Source: Geomicrobium halophilum (GTDB taxonomy: Bacteria; Bacillota; Bacilli; Bacillales; Marinococcaceae). From it: a stretch of 64,000 nucleotides of DNA. Numbering within the stretch: the first letter of the stretch is position 1; each line of letters starts with the position of its first letter. The translations under genes were made by a program, and so were the position numbers. Shown one piece after another: positions 8,403-16,825 of this stretch. Location: assembly GCF_014207655.1 (NCBI RefSeq), contig NZ_JACHHJ010000004.1:62001-126000 (forward strand), written 5' to 3'. Under the pieces are notes generated by a model that was not told the DNA's origin, did not search any database, and was given only the letters and a program-made list of their open reading frames with translations.

Positions 8403-9059
8403 TTAATGCATAGGTCCTTGATTGCTTTGTTGGATATTGGCTCGGGAAGGTGAAAACGCGTGCAGCAATTTATCCATATCTGCCTGTTGTAATTGTGGTA
8501 CCTGATAATAGCCGTTTCGATTTTGATAAAGAAAAACCTCATATGCCATCTCAATAAAATCAGGAATACAATCAGCGATCACCCGGCGCAGTACTGGGTT
8601 CGTTACTTCTGGCGCTCCCATAGCAAACATGGAAGTCGCAGATTTTAACAACCCCTGCATTTGTGCGGACAGCCCTTCTTCAGACACTTCACTTAACGTA
8701 CCGCTCGGCTTCTTTGGCTGCGAAGGCTTCATCCCATATGTGACATTATTGGACGCTGGCATCTCATAAGGCTGAATGGACATCGAAGGCTTTTGCCCTG
8801 TGCTTAACGCTTCAACCATACGGTTGTACTGAGTGGTCATGTAATCATATTGCCGATCCAAAATGCTAAGAAGCTCCTGATCATTCACATGGGGGCGAAA
8901 GATCATGTATTGGTCCAGTACATTAATGGTTGATGTTAACATTTCATGCGCATCAAACATTTCATGTCCGCCGTGGCTTTGCGCGGGCGGCATTTGTTCC
9001 GATTGCATCTGCTGTTGATTGTTGTTCGTTTGTCCTGGTTGCCTTGGTTGGTTTTGCAC
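8403..9059 (-). CDS. CotF-type spore coat protein
   Basis: A 218-residue protein with a Gln/Asn/Pro-rich first ~35 residues and then two helical bundles: ~45-90 (DAHEMLTSTINVLDQYMIF and YDYMTTQYNRMVEAL) and ~140-205 (LLKSATSMFAMGAPEVTNPVLRR onward to YEVFLYQNRNGYYQVP). This is the arrangement of coat F domain proteins, found in the spore coat or forespore. The GTG at 9059 is chosen because a perfect AAGGAGG lies 7 nt upstream; the ATG at 9083 would place that ribosome site inside the gene. Expression in the mother cell late in sporulation is expected for the family. No partner coat gene is adjacent. Confidence 0.75.
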   Translation of the reverse strand: MQNQPRQPGQTNNNQQQMQSEQMPPAQSHGGHEMFDAHEMLTSTINVLDQYMIFRPHVNDQELLSILDRQYDYMTTQYNRMVEALSTGQKPSMSIQPYEMPASNNVTYGMKPSQPKKPSGTLSEVSEEGLSAQMQGLLKSATSMFAMGAPEVTNPVLRRVIADCIPDFIEMAYEVFLYQNRNGYYQVPQLQQADMDKLLHAFSPSRANIQQSNQGPMH

Positions 9060-9477
9060 AAAAATGCCTCCTTCATTTTTCACTTCAATAGCTAGTATGA
9101 AAAAAGACTTTTTAAAAAATGCATGACCTTTTTAAAAAAGTCCTTAGGTCATTCAACAATTCAACCGTCCAAATCGATCACGAGTTTATCCTTTCCCTTC
9201 TATTTCAACTATAAGTTTAGCGATCAAGAATCATTATCTGGAACTTGATCGTTATTTATTTGTTGGTTCATTTTATCTATAAACTTTTTCAATCTTTTTT
9301 TCGCAATATTCGCAAGCACTCACTGTGTAATTATCAGTGCTTCTAAAACTTTATAAGCATAAGCTGTGCAACTTTCGACAAAAAACACTTAAAATTCCTA
9401 CTTATTTATTACAAATTTTAATTTTTTTCTATTAAAGTCTTTTATAGAATGAATAAAAAGAATTGAAAGGAGCATTT
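9060..9477. other. 418-bp AT-rich intergenic region between divergent genes
   Basis: It holds a hairpin of two near-copies of GACYTTTTTAAAAAA (9106-9142) and, on the minus strand, CATACTAGCTA (complement of 9089-9099), which loosely resembles a SigE/SigK -10 for the coat gene. I see no gene in it. Confidence 0.35.
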
Positions 9478-9732
9478 ATGATGGAAGACAAGCTTACTAA
9501 ATTTGAAAGAATAGCAAAACGACGTACGGAGGAAACAGTGAAAAAAATTCGACTAATTGGAAACCTATCCAATAAAAATAACTATGAATATACTGAGGAA
9601 CATTTAGATAAAATTTTTGCGGCATTGGAAGCTGAGCTTAAATCTGCTCGCCGTAAGTTTCAGGGACATAGCAGCTCACCTGAGTTTCAGATGAGTTTCG
9701 AGACACGCCGCGGCCGGAAGAAAACGAGTTAA
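9478..9732 (+). CDS. Small basic protein, unknown function
   Basis: An 84-residue lysine/arginine-rich protein with predicted helices at ~1-27 (DKLTKFERIAKRRTEETVKK) and ~42-65 (EEHLDKIFAALEAELKSARR) and a basic tail ending RRGRKKTS. The ATG at 9478 follows AAAGGAG by 6 nt; a TTG at 9463 would put the ribosome site inside the gene. The composition would suit nucleic-acid contact but no HTH or zinc motif is visible. It stands alone with its own strong terminator. Not recognised. Confidence 0.65.
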   Translation: MMEDKLTKFERIAKRRTEETVKKIRLIGNLSNKNNYEYTEEHLDKIFAALEAELKSARRKFQGHSSSPEFQMSFETRRGRKKTS

Positions 9733-9741
9733 TATTAGAAG

Positions 9742-9774
9742 CACCCGTGCCATCTCAGCACGGGTGTTGTTTTA
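9742..9774 (+). terminator. Intrinsic terminator
   Basis: Nine-bp perfect stem (CACCCGTGC 9742-9750, GCACGGGTG 9758-9766) followed by TTGTTTT, right after the small basic protein gene. Confidence 0.9.
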
Positions 9775-10977
9775 CGTGGTTTTTCCTTTATACGTCCATT
9801 TTCTCCATAAGGCTTCCACTGGACCTTGGGTGAACGTTTGCAAATAAAGATTACTGAGAATCATCTGAGCAATGTAAATCCCAATCGCAATCAATAACCC
9901 CGTTCCACTTGACACGTGCCCAAATAATCCTAAACCGAAGCCATAAAAGATAAAGATCGCGACGATGGTTTGCAGTAAATAATTCGTCAGTGCCATTCTT
10001 CCTACTGCAGCGAATGGCATCAATAACCGCCGGCGATGATTTGAACGAAGGAAAAGAACAAGTCCCGAAACGTAGAAAAGCATCAGTAATGGACCAGCAG
10101 CAACGTTCACTCCCATCGACAATCCATACGTGATATAAGACGGGAAAGGAATAACATCGTAATGGAGAGCAGTCATGAGAATCGTTAATAACCCACCGCT
10201 CCACAAACTATGGATGCAAAGTTTTTTCCACCGTTTCAGATGACGGTCCACATGGTGAAACATTCCCGTTTTTCCCATATACAAGCCAATGAGAAACAAT
10301 GGCAATACGATCGCTACGGTAAAAACGGATTCAAATAAGGTAGGGAGGACTTCATTGAAAAACCGATACGTTAATATTTCCCCATAACTTCCTTCAGACA
10401 TAATTTGGGTCCCTGTTACGACCATCTCTTCGAAAGTAGCCATAGGTGTAAATTGATCATTAACATAGCCTGTTACGGCTAACAACACCGTCATAAATAA
10501 TGAAGAAACCCCTAATAATACTACAATCCACAAGATTAATATTTGGGGTCTCCGATCAACGAAAAGTAAAAGTAAAAAGCCAGCAAGGGCGTATGTATGC
10601 AAAATATCTCCCGACCATAAGAAAATCAAATGGATGAGCCCAATGACTAATAAAAAGACGAGCCGGCGAACAAATACCCGGTTGGCATTCAAATCTTTCT
10701 CTACTAAACGGCTATAAAAGATAAAAAATCCAAGCCCAAAGAGCAGCGAAAACATCGGATAAAACTTGCCTTCAACAAAGATGGTATTAAACAAACTCGC
10801 GAATTGATTGAAAGCCCCGTCCGGCAGCGAACCACCTTCAACCGTTGGCCTGGCATCCCCAAGAACTAAAGATTTAAAAATAGCCATGTTCGCAATTAAA
10901 ATTCCAAATACAGCAATACCCCGGATAATATCGAGTGAATGAATTCGCTCTTGGGTCACTGTTGCCGCTGCTTTCAT
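9772..10977 (-). CDS. DUF418 family membrane protein (YeiB-like)
   Basis: A 401-residue polytopic protein. The N-terminal ERIHSLDIIRGIAVFGILIANM is the hallmark of the DUF418/YeiB group, related to the OpgC/acyltransferase-3 type membrane enzymes. About 10 hydrophobic helices follow; the C-terminal half has VGRMALTNYLLQT and a GPVEALWRKWTYK ending typical of DUF418. The start ATG has a GGGAG site. The role in Bacillus relatives is not established; transfer or transport of small molecules across the membrane is a guess. Monocistronic. Confidence 0.85.
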   Translation of the reverse strand: MKAAATVTQERIHSLDIIRGIAVFGILIANMAIFKSLVLGDARPTVEGGSLPDGAFNQFASLFNTIFVEGKFYPMFSLLFGLGFFIFYSRLVEKDLNANRVFVRRLVFLLVIGLIHLIFLWSGDILHTYALAGFLLLLFVDRRPQILILWIVVLLGVSSLFMTVLLAVTGYVNDQFTPMATFEEMVVTGTQIMSEGSYGEILTYRFFNEVLPTLFESVFTVAIVLPLFLIGLYMGKTGMFHHVDRHLKRWKKLCIHSLWSGGLLTILMTALHYDVIPFPSYITYGLSMGVNVAAGPLLMLFYVSGLVLFLRSNHRRRLLMPFAAVGRMALTNYLLQTIVAIFIFYGFGLGLFGHVSSGTGLLIAIGIYIAQMILSNLYLQTFTQGPVEALWRKWTYKGKTT

Positions 10978-11101
10978 ATCAAAACTCCCTTCGTTTTCAG
11001 CCCCTTCTTATCATTCTACGTCTTAGTCAAATATTTTAAAAGTGAAATGCCCCCCTTTTATAATCTCCGCGTCGATATAAGGAGTGAAGGGAGGTGCTCA
11101 C

Positions 11102-11323
11102 ATGATGCCAGAATCCACAAGCCTAGAGCTAATCTTTGAAAATGGTGTAGATGAATTTGGCGAGCCCATCATCAGCCGCCGACGTTTTAATAACGTGAAC
11201 GTCGAGGCCAGCGATGAAGACATTCATACCATCGCGAACGCTCTTGCTTCATTATCTTCACCATCATTAAGTGCAGCTACGCGAAGAAACGACTACAATC
11301 TATTATCAGCTGAAACTGAATAA
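11102..11323 (+). CDS. DUF1659 family protein
   Basis: A 73-residue protein with the compact pattern LELIFENGVDEFGEPIISRRR...NVNVEASDEDI that marks DUF1659. The ATG at 11102 is preceded by GGGAGGTG. It is the first gene of a tight three-gene operon with a DUF2922 protein and a YvrJ-type peptide, a set that recurs in Bacilli. The function is not known to me. DUF1659 and DUF2922 sequences look related to each other, as if they form a hetero-oligomer (inference). Confidence 0.8.
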   Translation: MMPESTSLELIFENGVDEFGEPIISRRRFNNVNVEASDEDIHTIANALASLSSPSLSAATRRNDYNLLSAETE

Positions 11324-11340
11324 GGGAGGGAATGGTAAAC

Positions 11341-11559
11341 ATGTCTCAAGTATTGGAATTACGCTTTCGTAATCAGGAATCAAGGATGTCCACAATTTCA
11401 GTGAACGAACCTGATGAAGAACTCGAAACTTCACAAGTTGAAAATGTCATGGATCAGATCCTCGATCACAACGTCTTTTTTACCGCAGGCGGTTCTCTTG
11501 CAGAAAAAGTAGACGCCAGGTTCGTATCGCGTACAGTGGATACGATCTACGAAGCGTAG
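11341..11559 (+). CDS. DUF2922 family protein
   Basis: A 72-residue protein: LELRFRNQESRMSTISVNEP, then VENVMDQILDHNVFFTAGG and a conserved-looking ARFVSRTVDTIYE end, matching DUF2922. The ATG at 11341 is chosen because GGGAGGG ends 10 nt before it; the ATG at 11332 lies too close to that site. It begins 17 bp after the DUF1659 gene and leads into yvrJ. Role unknown. Confidence 0.8.
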   Translation: MSQVLELRFRNQESRMSTISVNEPDEELETSQVENVMDQILDHNVFFTAGGSLAEKVDARFVSRTVDTIYEA

Positions 11560-11577
11560 AAACGGGGTTAAACGACC

Positions 11578-11706
11578 ATGGATGAATGGGTATCGCTGCT
11601 TTTTAACCACGGTTTTGCAGCTGTAGTTGCTTTCTACCTCCTGCATCGAATGGAAAAAAAGCTCGACTTATTGATCACTGTTTGTGACCGTCCGACAAGT
11701 GAATGA
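11578..11706 (+). CDS. YvrJ family small membrane peptide
   Basis: A 42-residue peptide. Residues ~4-24 (WVSLLFNHGFAAVVAFYLL) form one membrane helix, followed by the basic HRMEKKLDLLI motif and a short tail, the pattern of YvrJ peptides. It lies 18 bp after the DUF2922 gene and closes the operon directly before a strong terminator. Small phage-holin-like shape; function unknown. Confidence 0.75.
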   Translation: MDEWVSLLFNHGFAAVVAFYLLHRMEKKLDLLITVCDRPTSE

Positions 11707-11709
11707 AAT

Positions 11710-11751
11710 AAAAAGAAGTAATCCGTTTCCTCAAACGGGTTACTTCTTTTT
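11710..11751. terminator. Strong bidirectional terminator
   Basis: A 19-bp almost perfect stem (AAAAAGAAGTAATCCGTTT and its complement, 4-nt loop) with A and T runs on either side, serving the DUF1659 operon and the convergent stress gene. Confidence 0.92.
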
Positions 11752-11758
11752 GCATTCT

Positions 11759-12100
11759 TTAAAATGATAATCCTTCCGGTGGATCTTGAACAACGACGAT
11801 CACCGCGCCTTTATCCAATTCATTTTCCAATCCTCGTGCCTCTGATTCGCCGAATCCAAGCTCCTCGAATTTGGCTCGAAGTTCATCGCCTTTTTTACGG
11901 AAGACATTTTTTACCGAAACGCCGAAGCCTGTTTCATTCATACCGACGGTATTGGCATCGGCGCGTTCGGCTACGCGCTCTGTATGATCATCATCATGCG
12001 TGATAATATAAATGTTATTTTCATCTACTTTCTCTTTTAGTTGTTTTACAGCTGAAACAACTTCATCATCATTCATAAACTCTTTATAAATCGGTGCCAT
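11759..12100 (-). CDS. General stress protein 17M-like (YflT domain)
   Basis: A 113-residue protein with the YflT/GSP17M pattern: a first strand-helix unit (EVVSAVKQLKEKVDENNIYIITHDDDHTERVAERA), a glycine/phenylalanine hinge (TGFGVSVKNVFRKKG), and a second helix ending with the strand GAVIVVVQDPP. Family members are SigB-controlled and accumulate under salt, heat or starvation stress. The ATG at 12100 is chosen over 12109 because GGAGG ends 9 nt before it. No SigB promoter was convincingly seen. Confidence 0.75.
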   Translation of the reverse strand: MAPIYKEFMNDDEVVSAVKQLKEKVDENNIYIITHDDDHTERVAERADANTVGMNETGFGVSVKNVFRKKGDELRAKFEELGFGESEARGLENELDKGAVIVVVQDPPEGLSF

Positions 12101-12186
12101 AGCTATCATCCTCCTTCAGTAAAGGTCATTCCCAATGCACTTTTCTTCTAAACATATGAACAATAAAATATGACCCAACCCTGGAT

Positions 12187-12280
12187 AGAGGAGTTCCACA
12201 CAGGGGGAACTTCCCCATCATAGGGCGGAACTTCCCAACCTGAGATGAAAAACTCCATACTTGTAACGGGAGCTTCATAG
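12187..12280. repeat. Decayed array of the AACTTCCC repeat, ~21-bp pitch
   Basis: AACTTCC-like cores begin at 12208, 12229, 12251 and 12271 (steps of 21, 22 and 20 bp), with a looser copy near 12191. The unit, including CATAGGGCG after the core, matches the array at 60421-60540 read on the opposite strand. Confidence 0.55.
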
Positions 12281-12397
12281 TCACGTGATTACCCTGTCAG
12301 CCATTTTTACCTACTTTATATATGATTTAGAGGGAATTGAATAGGTTTTGGAGAATATTGATCCTGTACGACTTTTTTATAAAGGAGAGGGTTTGCC

Positions 12398-14179
12398 ATG
12401 CCAACGTTCCCTAAAGCAGATGTAACACAGTTTTTCCGAACCTTTTCAATTCAAAATTTCATTGTGGACCCCCATGAAGAACAACTTATTTGTTCTACGA
12501 ATTTGAGCGGCCATTTTAATCTCTGGGCCTTAGACTTAAACCAACGTTTCCCTTACCCTTTGACCTCGATCAATCAAAGTAATCATGGGCTCGCTTATGA
12601 CAAAAACGGGCATTTTCTCCTTTCGGCATTTGATCATGATGGGGATGAAAATGCGCAAATTTATGCCCTGCCTCCTGAAGGCGGAACACTTTTGCCTATT
12701 CAAGTTAACGAAGGCGAACGTCATATGCTTGGAGAACTTTCCGAAGATGGGCGTATGCTCTATTACACATCGACAAAAGAGAACTCTACCTATTTAAATA
12801 TCTACCGCTATGATATCGAAAATGAAAAAGAAGAAGTCCTCATCGAAGGCAAAGAGGCAGCGACCTCGTTTGCAGCGCTAGGTCCTGATGAAAGGAGCTT
12901 TTTATTACGAAAACATTTTGCCAACACCCATAGCTGCATGTATGTACATAAAAACGGCCGAACTACGGCGATTACCCCCGACCCAACGATTCCGCATACC
13001 GTTGAAAGTGCTGCGTATACGACAAATAAGGACGTCTACCTTGCCACGACATATGAGGCGGATTTCTCGTATTTAGCACATTTTCATGTAGATCAACAAA
13101 CCTTCACAAAAATATTGGACATCCCTGGAGAAAGTATTATCAATGTTCATTTTGATCAATCTAGCAACGGGCTATATCTCGTCACAAGTAAAGGGGTGAC
13201 TGATCAGCTTTATTACTATCACCTAGTAGAAGAAAAACTAACTTCTATCGACCTGCCTGTAGAAGTAGTTGATAAGCTCATGGTAACAAATGGAGGTATT
13301 CCTTACATTCTCGGCCGGGGCTCGACCCTTCCGATGAACATTTTTAGACGAAAGGTGAAAACTTGGGAAACGATTACTGATCTCAGAGTTCCCGGTATAG
13401 CCCGAGAAGCGATGAGTGAACCGGAGACGATTCGTTATCCTTCCTACGACGAAACTGAGATTGAAGCCCTCTATTTTAAACCAAAACCTGAAGTTGATAA
13501 TAGCCATTTGATTCTATGGCCGCACGGCGGACCACAAGCAGCGGAGCGTAAAATGTTCCGCGCCATGTTCCAAATGCTCGTTTACGAAGGGTATCGGATT
13601 CTAGCACCGAATTTCCGCGGTTCCTCTAACTATGGCCTCTCTTTTATGAAAGAAGTAGAAGGAGATTGGGGATATGGTCCACGCTTAGATAATGTTGCTG
13701 CTTTGGATTATATGATTGAAAACAACTTTGTAGACCGCGATAAAATTTTCTTGATAGGCGGAAGCTATGGAGGTTACATGGCTTTACTCCTGCATGGCCG
13801 GCATGGGGACTACTTTAAAGCGGTTGTTGATATTTTTGGCGTATCGAATTTGTTCAGCTTCGTAGAATCTGTCCCTGATTTTTGGAAACCGATCATGAAA
13901 CAATGGGTGGGAGATCCACTTACAGATCAAGAACGTTTCAAGAGAGACTCCCCCATCACATACTTAGAGCAGATGTCCAAACCCATGTTTATCATTCAAG
14001 GAGCGAACGACCCTCGTGTCGTCAAAGCGGAGTCAGACCAGGTGGTTGATAAGCTCCGTGCAAATAACGTCGCGGTGAAATATCTTGTCCTTGATGACGA
14101 AGGCCATGGCTTTTCCAAGAAAGACAATGAAATTGAGGTGAACCGTCAGATCTTACAATTTTTCAATAACCATCAGTAA
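12398..14179 (+). CDS. S9 family prolyl oligopeptidase-type serine peptidase
   Basis: A 593-residue peptidase without signal peptide, so cytoplasmic. The first ~340 residues are a beta-propeller (repeated GHFNLWALDL, DGRMLYYTSTKEN-type blades) and the rest an alpha/beta-hydrolase. The catalytic serine is Ser456 in GGSYGGYMA, the acid Asp538 in GANDPRVV and the base His570 in EGHGFSKK. Such enzymes cleave short peptides or acylated peptides after small or proline residues. The ATG follows AAAGGAGAGG. Monocistronic. Confidence 0.9.
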   Translation: MPTFPKADVTQFFRTFSIQNFIVDPHEEQLICSTNLSGHFNLWALDLNQRFPYPLTSINQSNHGLAYDKNGHFLLSAFDHDGDENAQIYALPPEGGTLLPIQVNEGERHMLGELSEDGRMLYYTSTKENSTYLNIYRYDIENEKEEVLIEGKEAATSFAALGPDERSFLLRKHFANTHSCMYVHKNGRTTAITPDPTIPHTVESAAYTTNKDVYLATTYEADFSYLAHFHVDQQTFTKILDIPGESIINVHFDQSSNGLYLVTSKGVTDQLYYYHLVEEKLTSIDLPVEVVDKLMVTNGGIPYILGRGSTLPMNIFRRKVKTWETITDLRVPGIAREAMSEPETIRYPSYDETEIEALYFKPKPEVDNSHLILWPHGGPQAAERKMFRAMFQMLVYEGYRILAPNFRGSSNYGLSFMKEVEGDWGYGPRLDNVAALDYMIENNFVDRDKIFLIGGSYGGYMALLLHGRHGDYFKAVVDIFGVSNLFSFVESVPDFWKPIMKQWVGDPLTDQERFKRDSPITYLEQMSKPMFIIQGANDPRVVKAESDQVVDKLRANNVAVKYLVLDDEGHGFSKKDNEIEVNRQILQFFNNHQ

Positions 14180-14297
14180 ATGGCTGTCCTTTTTAACACT
14201 TTCATGAACAAATAAACATCAACAACCGTTCCGTGGATCACCATGTTATCCTTACTATTGTAGATGTGCAGAATTTTCTCTGAGTTGGAGGTTAGTT

Positions 14298-14699
14298 ATG
14301 AAAAAAATCACTCTTTTATCCACGAGTTTATTATTGTTATCAGCGTGTAATGGTACAAATGAGGATGAACCCACTGAAAACCTCTCCTCCGAACCCATTG
14401 AAGTTGAAGTTTTAAATGATTCAGAAGCAACCGTCGATGAGGAATGGACATTGAAAGCAGAAGTGACGCAAGAAGAAGAACCGGTCGAAGATGCCGACGA
14501 AGTGGTCTTTGAAGTTTGGTATGATGAAGAGAAACAAAATAGTGCTATGATTTCTGCTGAACATGGACAAGACGGTGTCTATGAAGCGGATTATCAATTC
14601 CCGGAAGCTTCGAAGTACTATGTTCAACCACATGTCACTGCCAGAGGGATGCATCGCATGCCTGTACACGAAGTGGAAGTCAGTGAAGCGGAACAATGA
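14298..14699 (+). CDS. Secreted lipoprotein with YtkA/FixH-like domain
   Basis: A 133-residue lipoprotein: signal MKKITLLSTSLLLLSAC with Cys17 as the lipidation site, an acidic linker, then an Ig-like beta domain (IEVEVLNDSEATVDEEWTLK through DGVYEADYQFPEASKYYVQPHV) ending HRMPVHEVEV. This is the YtkA-like layout, associated in other Bacilli with copper or respiratory assembly. The GMHRMP residues could bind metal. It precedes the lytic transglycosylase gene by 84 bp in the same direction. Specific role not known. Confidence 0.7.
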   Translation: MKKITLLSTSLLLLSACNGTNEDEPTENLSSEPIEVEVLNDSEATVDEEWTLKAEVTQEEEPVEDADEVVFEVWYDEEKQNSAMISAEHGQDGVYEADYQFPEASKYYVQPHVTARGMHRMPVHEVEVSEAEQ

Positions 14700-14783
14700 T
14701 GCCCATAGATATCATAAGCAAGAGATTATATGATAAAATAAATCAAGCATTTTTAGGCCACGAAACAAGAGAGGTCGACGTGA

Positions 14784-15443
14784 ATGGGGAAGTTTGTAAA
14801 GAAAAGACAACGTAAAAAAAGCAGGTTTCTGCTAGGAATAGGGTCAATTCTCGCGCTTCTTTTTCTTACGATCGGCATAGTCATGATTATAAATACATTC
14901 AATGAGCAACAGATGGACCGTTACTTGAATGGAGGTTTGTCCGGTTATAACAATGATGAGATCCCAGAAGAATACATCCCCATTTATCAAGAGGCAGCAG
15001 ATGAATTTGGGATTCCCTGGGAAGTATTAGCAGCTGTCCATCGAGTAGAAACCAAATTTTCAACCATGGACCCCATGGTCTCCCCCGTTGGTGCAGAAGG
15101 GCACATGCAATTTATGCCTTGTACATGGCATGGTTGGGATCACCCGACATGCGATAATGTTGGTGCCGGAGATATTCCAAACGATGAACTTACAGATCCT
15201 GATTTAATTGAAATCAATGGAGGTTACGGTATAGACGCAACGGGAAGTGGGACCGCAGACCCGTGGGATGAAAGAGACGCCATTTTTTCAACAGCGAATT
15301 ACTTAGCGTCTTATGGCGCTGATCGCGGCGAATTGGAAGATGCCTTGTACGCCTATAACCGTGCAGACTGGTACGTAGAAGAAGTGGTTTTTTACATGGA
15401 TATCTACAAGCGTGAAGGCTATCAAGTGAGCAAAGAAACATGA
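14784..15443 (+). CDS. Membrane-anchored lytic transglycosylase
   Basis: A 219-residue protein with a very basic N-terminus, one membrane helix (~18-40, FLLGIGSILALLFLTIGIV) and an outside lysozyme-like domain. Motifs are AADEFGIPWEVLAAVHRVETKF (catalytic Glu in RVE), SPVGAEGHMQFMPCTW, and the C-terminal DALYAYNRADWYVEEV. It should cleave peptidoglycan glycan strands. Two Cys (PCTW, TCDN) might form a disulfide. ATG at 14784 follows GAGAGG. A strong terminator follows directly. Spore or cell-wall remodelling cannot be distinguished here. Confidence 0.85.
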   Translation: MGKFVKKRQRKKSRFLLGIGSILALLFLTIGIVMIINTFNEQQMDRYLNGGLSGYNNDEIPEEYIPIYQEAADEFGIPWEVLAAVHRVETKFSTMDPMVSPVGAEGHMQFMPCTWHGWDHPTCDNVGAGDIPNDELTDPDLIEINGGYGIDATGSGTADPWDERDAIFSTANYLASYGADRGELEDALYAYNRADWYVEEVVFYMDIYKREGYQVSKET

Positions 15444-15477
15444 AAGGCAGCCCATTTCAAGATGGGCTGCCTTTTTA
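15443..15477 (+). terminator. Intrinsic terminator
   Basis: AAGGCAGCCCAT and ATGGGCTGCCTT form a 12-bp perfect stem with a T-run, overlapping the transglycosylase stop codon. Confidence 0.92.
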
Positions 15478-15515
15478 CTATAGGAAGAAACCCTTATAGT
15501 ACGAGGTGGGAAACA

Positions 15516-15689
15516 ATGAGGATGGGAAGAAAAGCACAAATTATTAAACGTGTATATCCCGTAAAAAAAGAGTCTAGATATATCCGCTCAATCAATGGTG
15601 GTTCTCTAATTGTCTTATTCTCCTCTGTATATACCGTTAGGATTTCTCCCTGTGTAGACACAATTCGTGAACAGCCTACAAACGTATGA
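15516..15689 (+). CDS. Possible 57-residue basic peptide
   Basis: ATG 15516 has a GAGGTGGG site 6 nt upstream. The peptide is basic at first (KAQIIKRVYPVKKESRY) with a weakly hydrophobic middle and no family I recognise. It may be chance coding. Confidence 0.28.
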   Translation: MRMGRKAQIIKRVYPVKKESRYIRSINGGSLIVLFSSVYTVRISPCVDTIREQPTNV

Positions 15690-15734
15690 TCTTCAGTTCG
15701 GTACTTGCCGGCGTTTGGTCCCTATGAAAAAGAC

Positions 15735-16697
15735 CTACGTCAAATTTAGGTGATTATGGCTGATTTTCTGGATCATCTCTGTCGCCATTGTTTCTAAATC
15801 ATATCGAGGACGAAAGCCAAATTCTGCTACTGCCGCACTTGTATCAATATGATCCGGCCAGCTTTCCGCAATTTTTTGGCGTTCAGGGTCCACATCATAA
15901 TCCAGTTTAAAATCGGGGATGTGCGTCCTAATGGCATCAGCTAACATTTTCGGATCGATACTCATTGCCGTTATATTATAAGCATTGCGATTGATCAGCT
16001 TTGCTGGATTTGCCTCTAGTAAATCGATGGTAGCGGCAATTGCATCTGGCATATACATCATATCCAGAAATGTCCCCTCGGCAATATAGGAGCTGTAATG
16101 ATGATCACTTATGGCTTTATAGAACATCTCTATAGCATAATCGGTCGTTCCGCCCCCAGGAGCAGTAAGGTACGAAATTAAGCCTGGATATCGTAATCCA
16201 CGTGTATCTACCCCAAATTTTTCATGGTAATAATCGCACAATAATTCACTGGCGACTTTACTGACCCCGTACATTGTTGTGGGACGCTGTACTGTCACTT
16301 GAGGGGTTTTCTCTTTCACTGTTGACGGGCCAAAGGCACCAATCGAACTCGGTGTAAAAAATGTACAGGACTGTTCTCGTGCCACCTCAAGTGTATTCAT
16401 CAAACCACCCATGTTTAAATTCCATGCATTTAGCGGTTGATTTTCAGCGTTTGCAGATAGTAAAGCCGCTAAGTGAATGATCGTATCCACTTGATGATCC
16501 CTGACAAGCTCTTGGATTCTGCCGCCCTCTGTCACATCCAGCGTGTGAAAAATACCACCTTTAGATACTTCATTGTTCATATCTCGTATGTCTGTAGCAA
16601 TGACATTTTTTTCACCGTATTGTTTACGCAATTCCAATGTCAGTTCTGAACCAATTTGTCCAGATGCACCGGTAATTAAGATTTTTTTCATTTGCAT
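15735..16697 (-). CDS. tdh: L-threonine 3-dehydrogenase (epimerase-type SDR)
   Basis: About 320 residues; a short-chain dehydrogenase of the NAD-dependent epimerase type. It shows the ITGASGQIGSEL nucleotide-binding loop, DTIIHLAALLSA, SSIGAFGP and the YGVSK catalytic Tyr-Lys pair, plus LRYPGLISY, which I recall from the epimerase-type threonine dehydrogenases. It would oxidise L-threonine to 2-amino-3-ketobutyrate. The enzyme kbl that consumes this product is just upstream in the same direction, which strongly supports the assignment. Starts at 16697 or two codons later (16691) are both possible. Confidence 0.85.
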   Translation of the reverse strand: MQMKKILITGASGQIGSELTLELRKQYGEKNVIATDIRDMNNEVSKGGIFHTLDVTEGGRIQELVRDHQVDTIIHLAALLSANAENQPLNAWNLNMGGLMNTLEVAREQSCTFFTPSSIGAFGPSTVKEKTPQVTVQRPTTMYGVSKVASELLCDYYHEKFGVDTRGLRYPGLISYLTAPGGGTTDYAIEMFYKAISDHHYSSYIAEGTFLDMMYMPDAIAATIDLLEANPAKLINRNAYNITAMSIDPKMLADAIRTHIPDFKLDYDVDPERQKIAESWPDHIDTSAAVAEFGFRPRYDLETMATEMIQKISHNHLNLT

Positions 16698-16760
16698 ACG
16701 GGCGCCTTACGGCTAGAAGCGCCCGTTCCCCCTAACCTTTTGATATTTCTACTTTAAGAT

Positions 16761-16825
16761 CGTTCAAAAAGCCCGGGAAAAGCGCATTGTCGCATATAGT
16801 TATCGGGTTCTTTTTGAACATCTTT
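16761..16825. repeat. Short hairpin related to the GTTCAAAAAG repeat family (copy E)
   Basis: GTTCAAAAAGCCCGGG at the left and GTTCTTTTTGAACATC at the right give an inverted repeat between kbl and tdh. It looks like an internally deleted copy of the element at 2522-2732. Confidence 0.45.
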
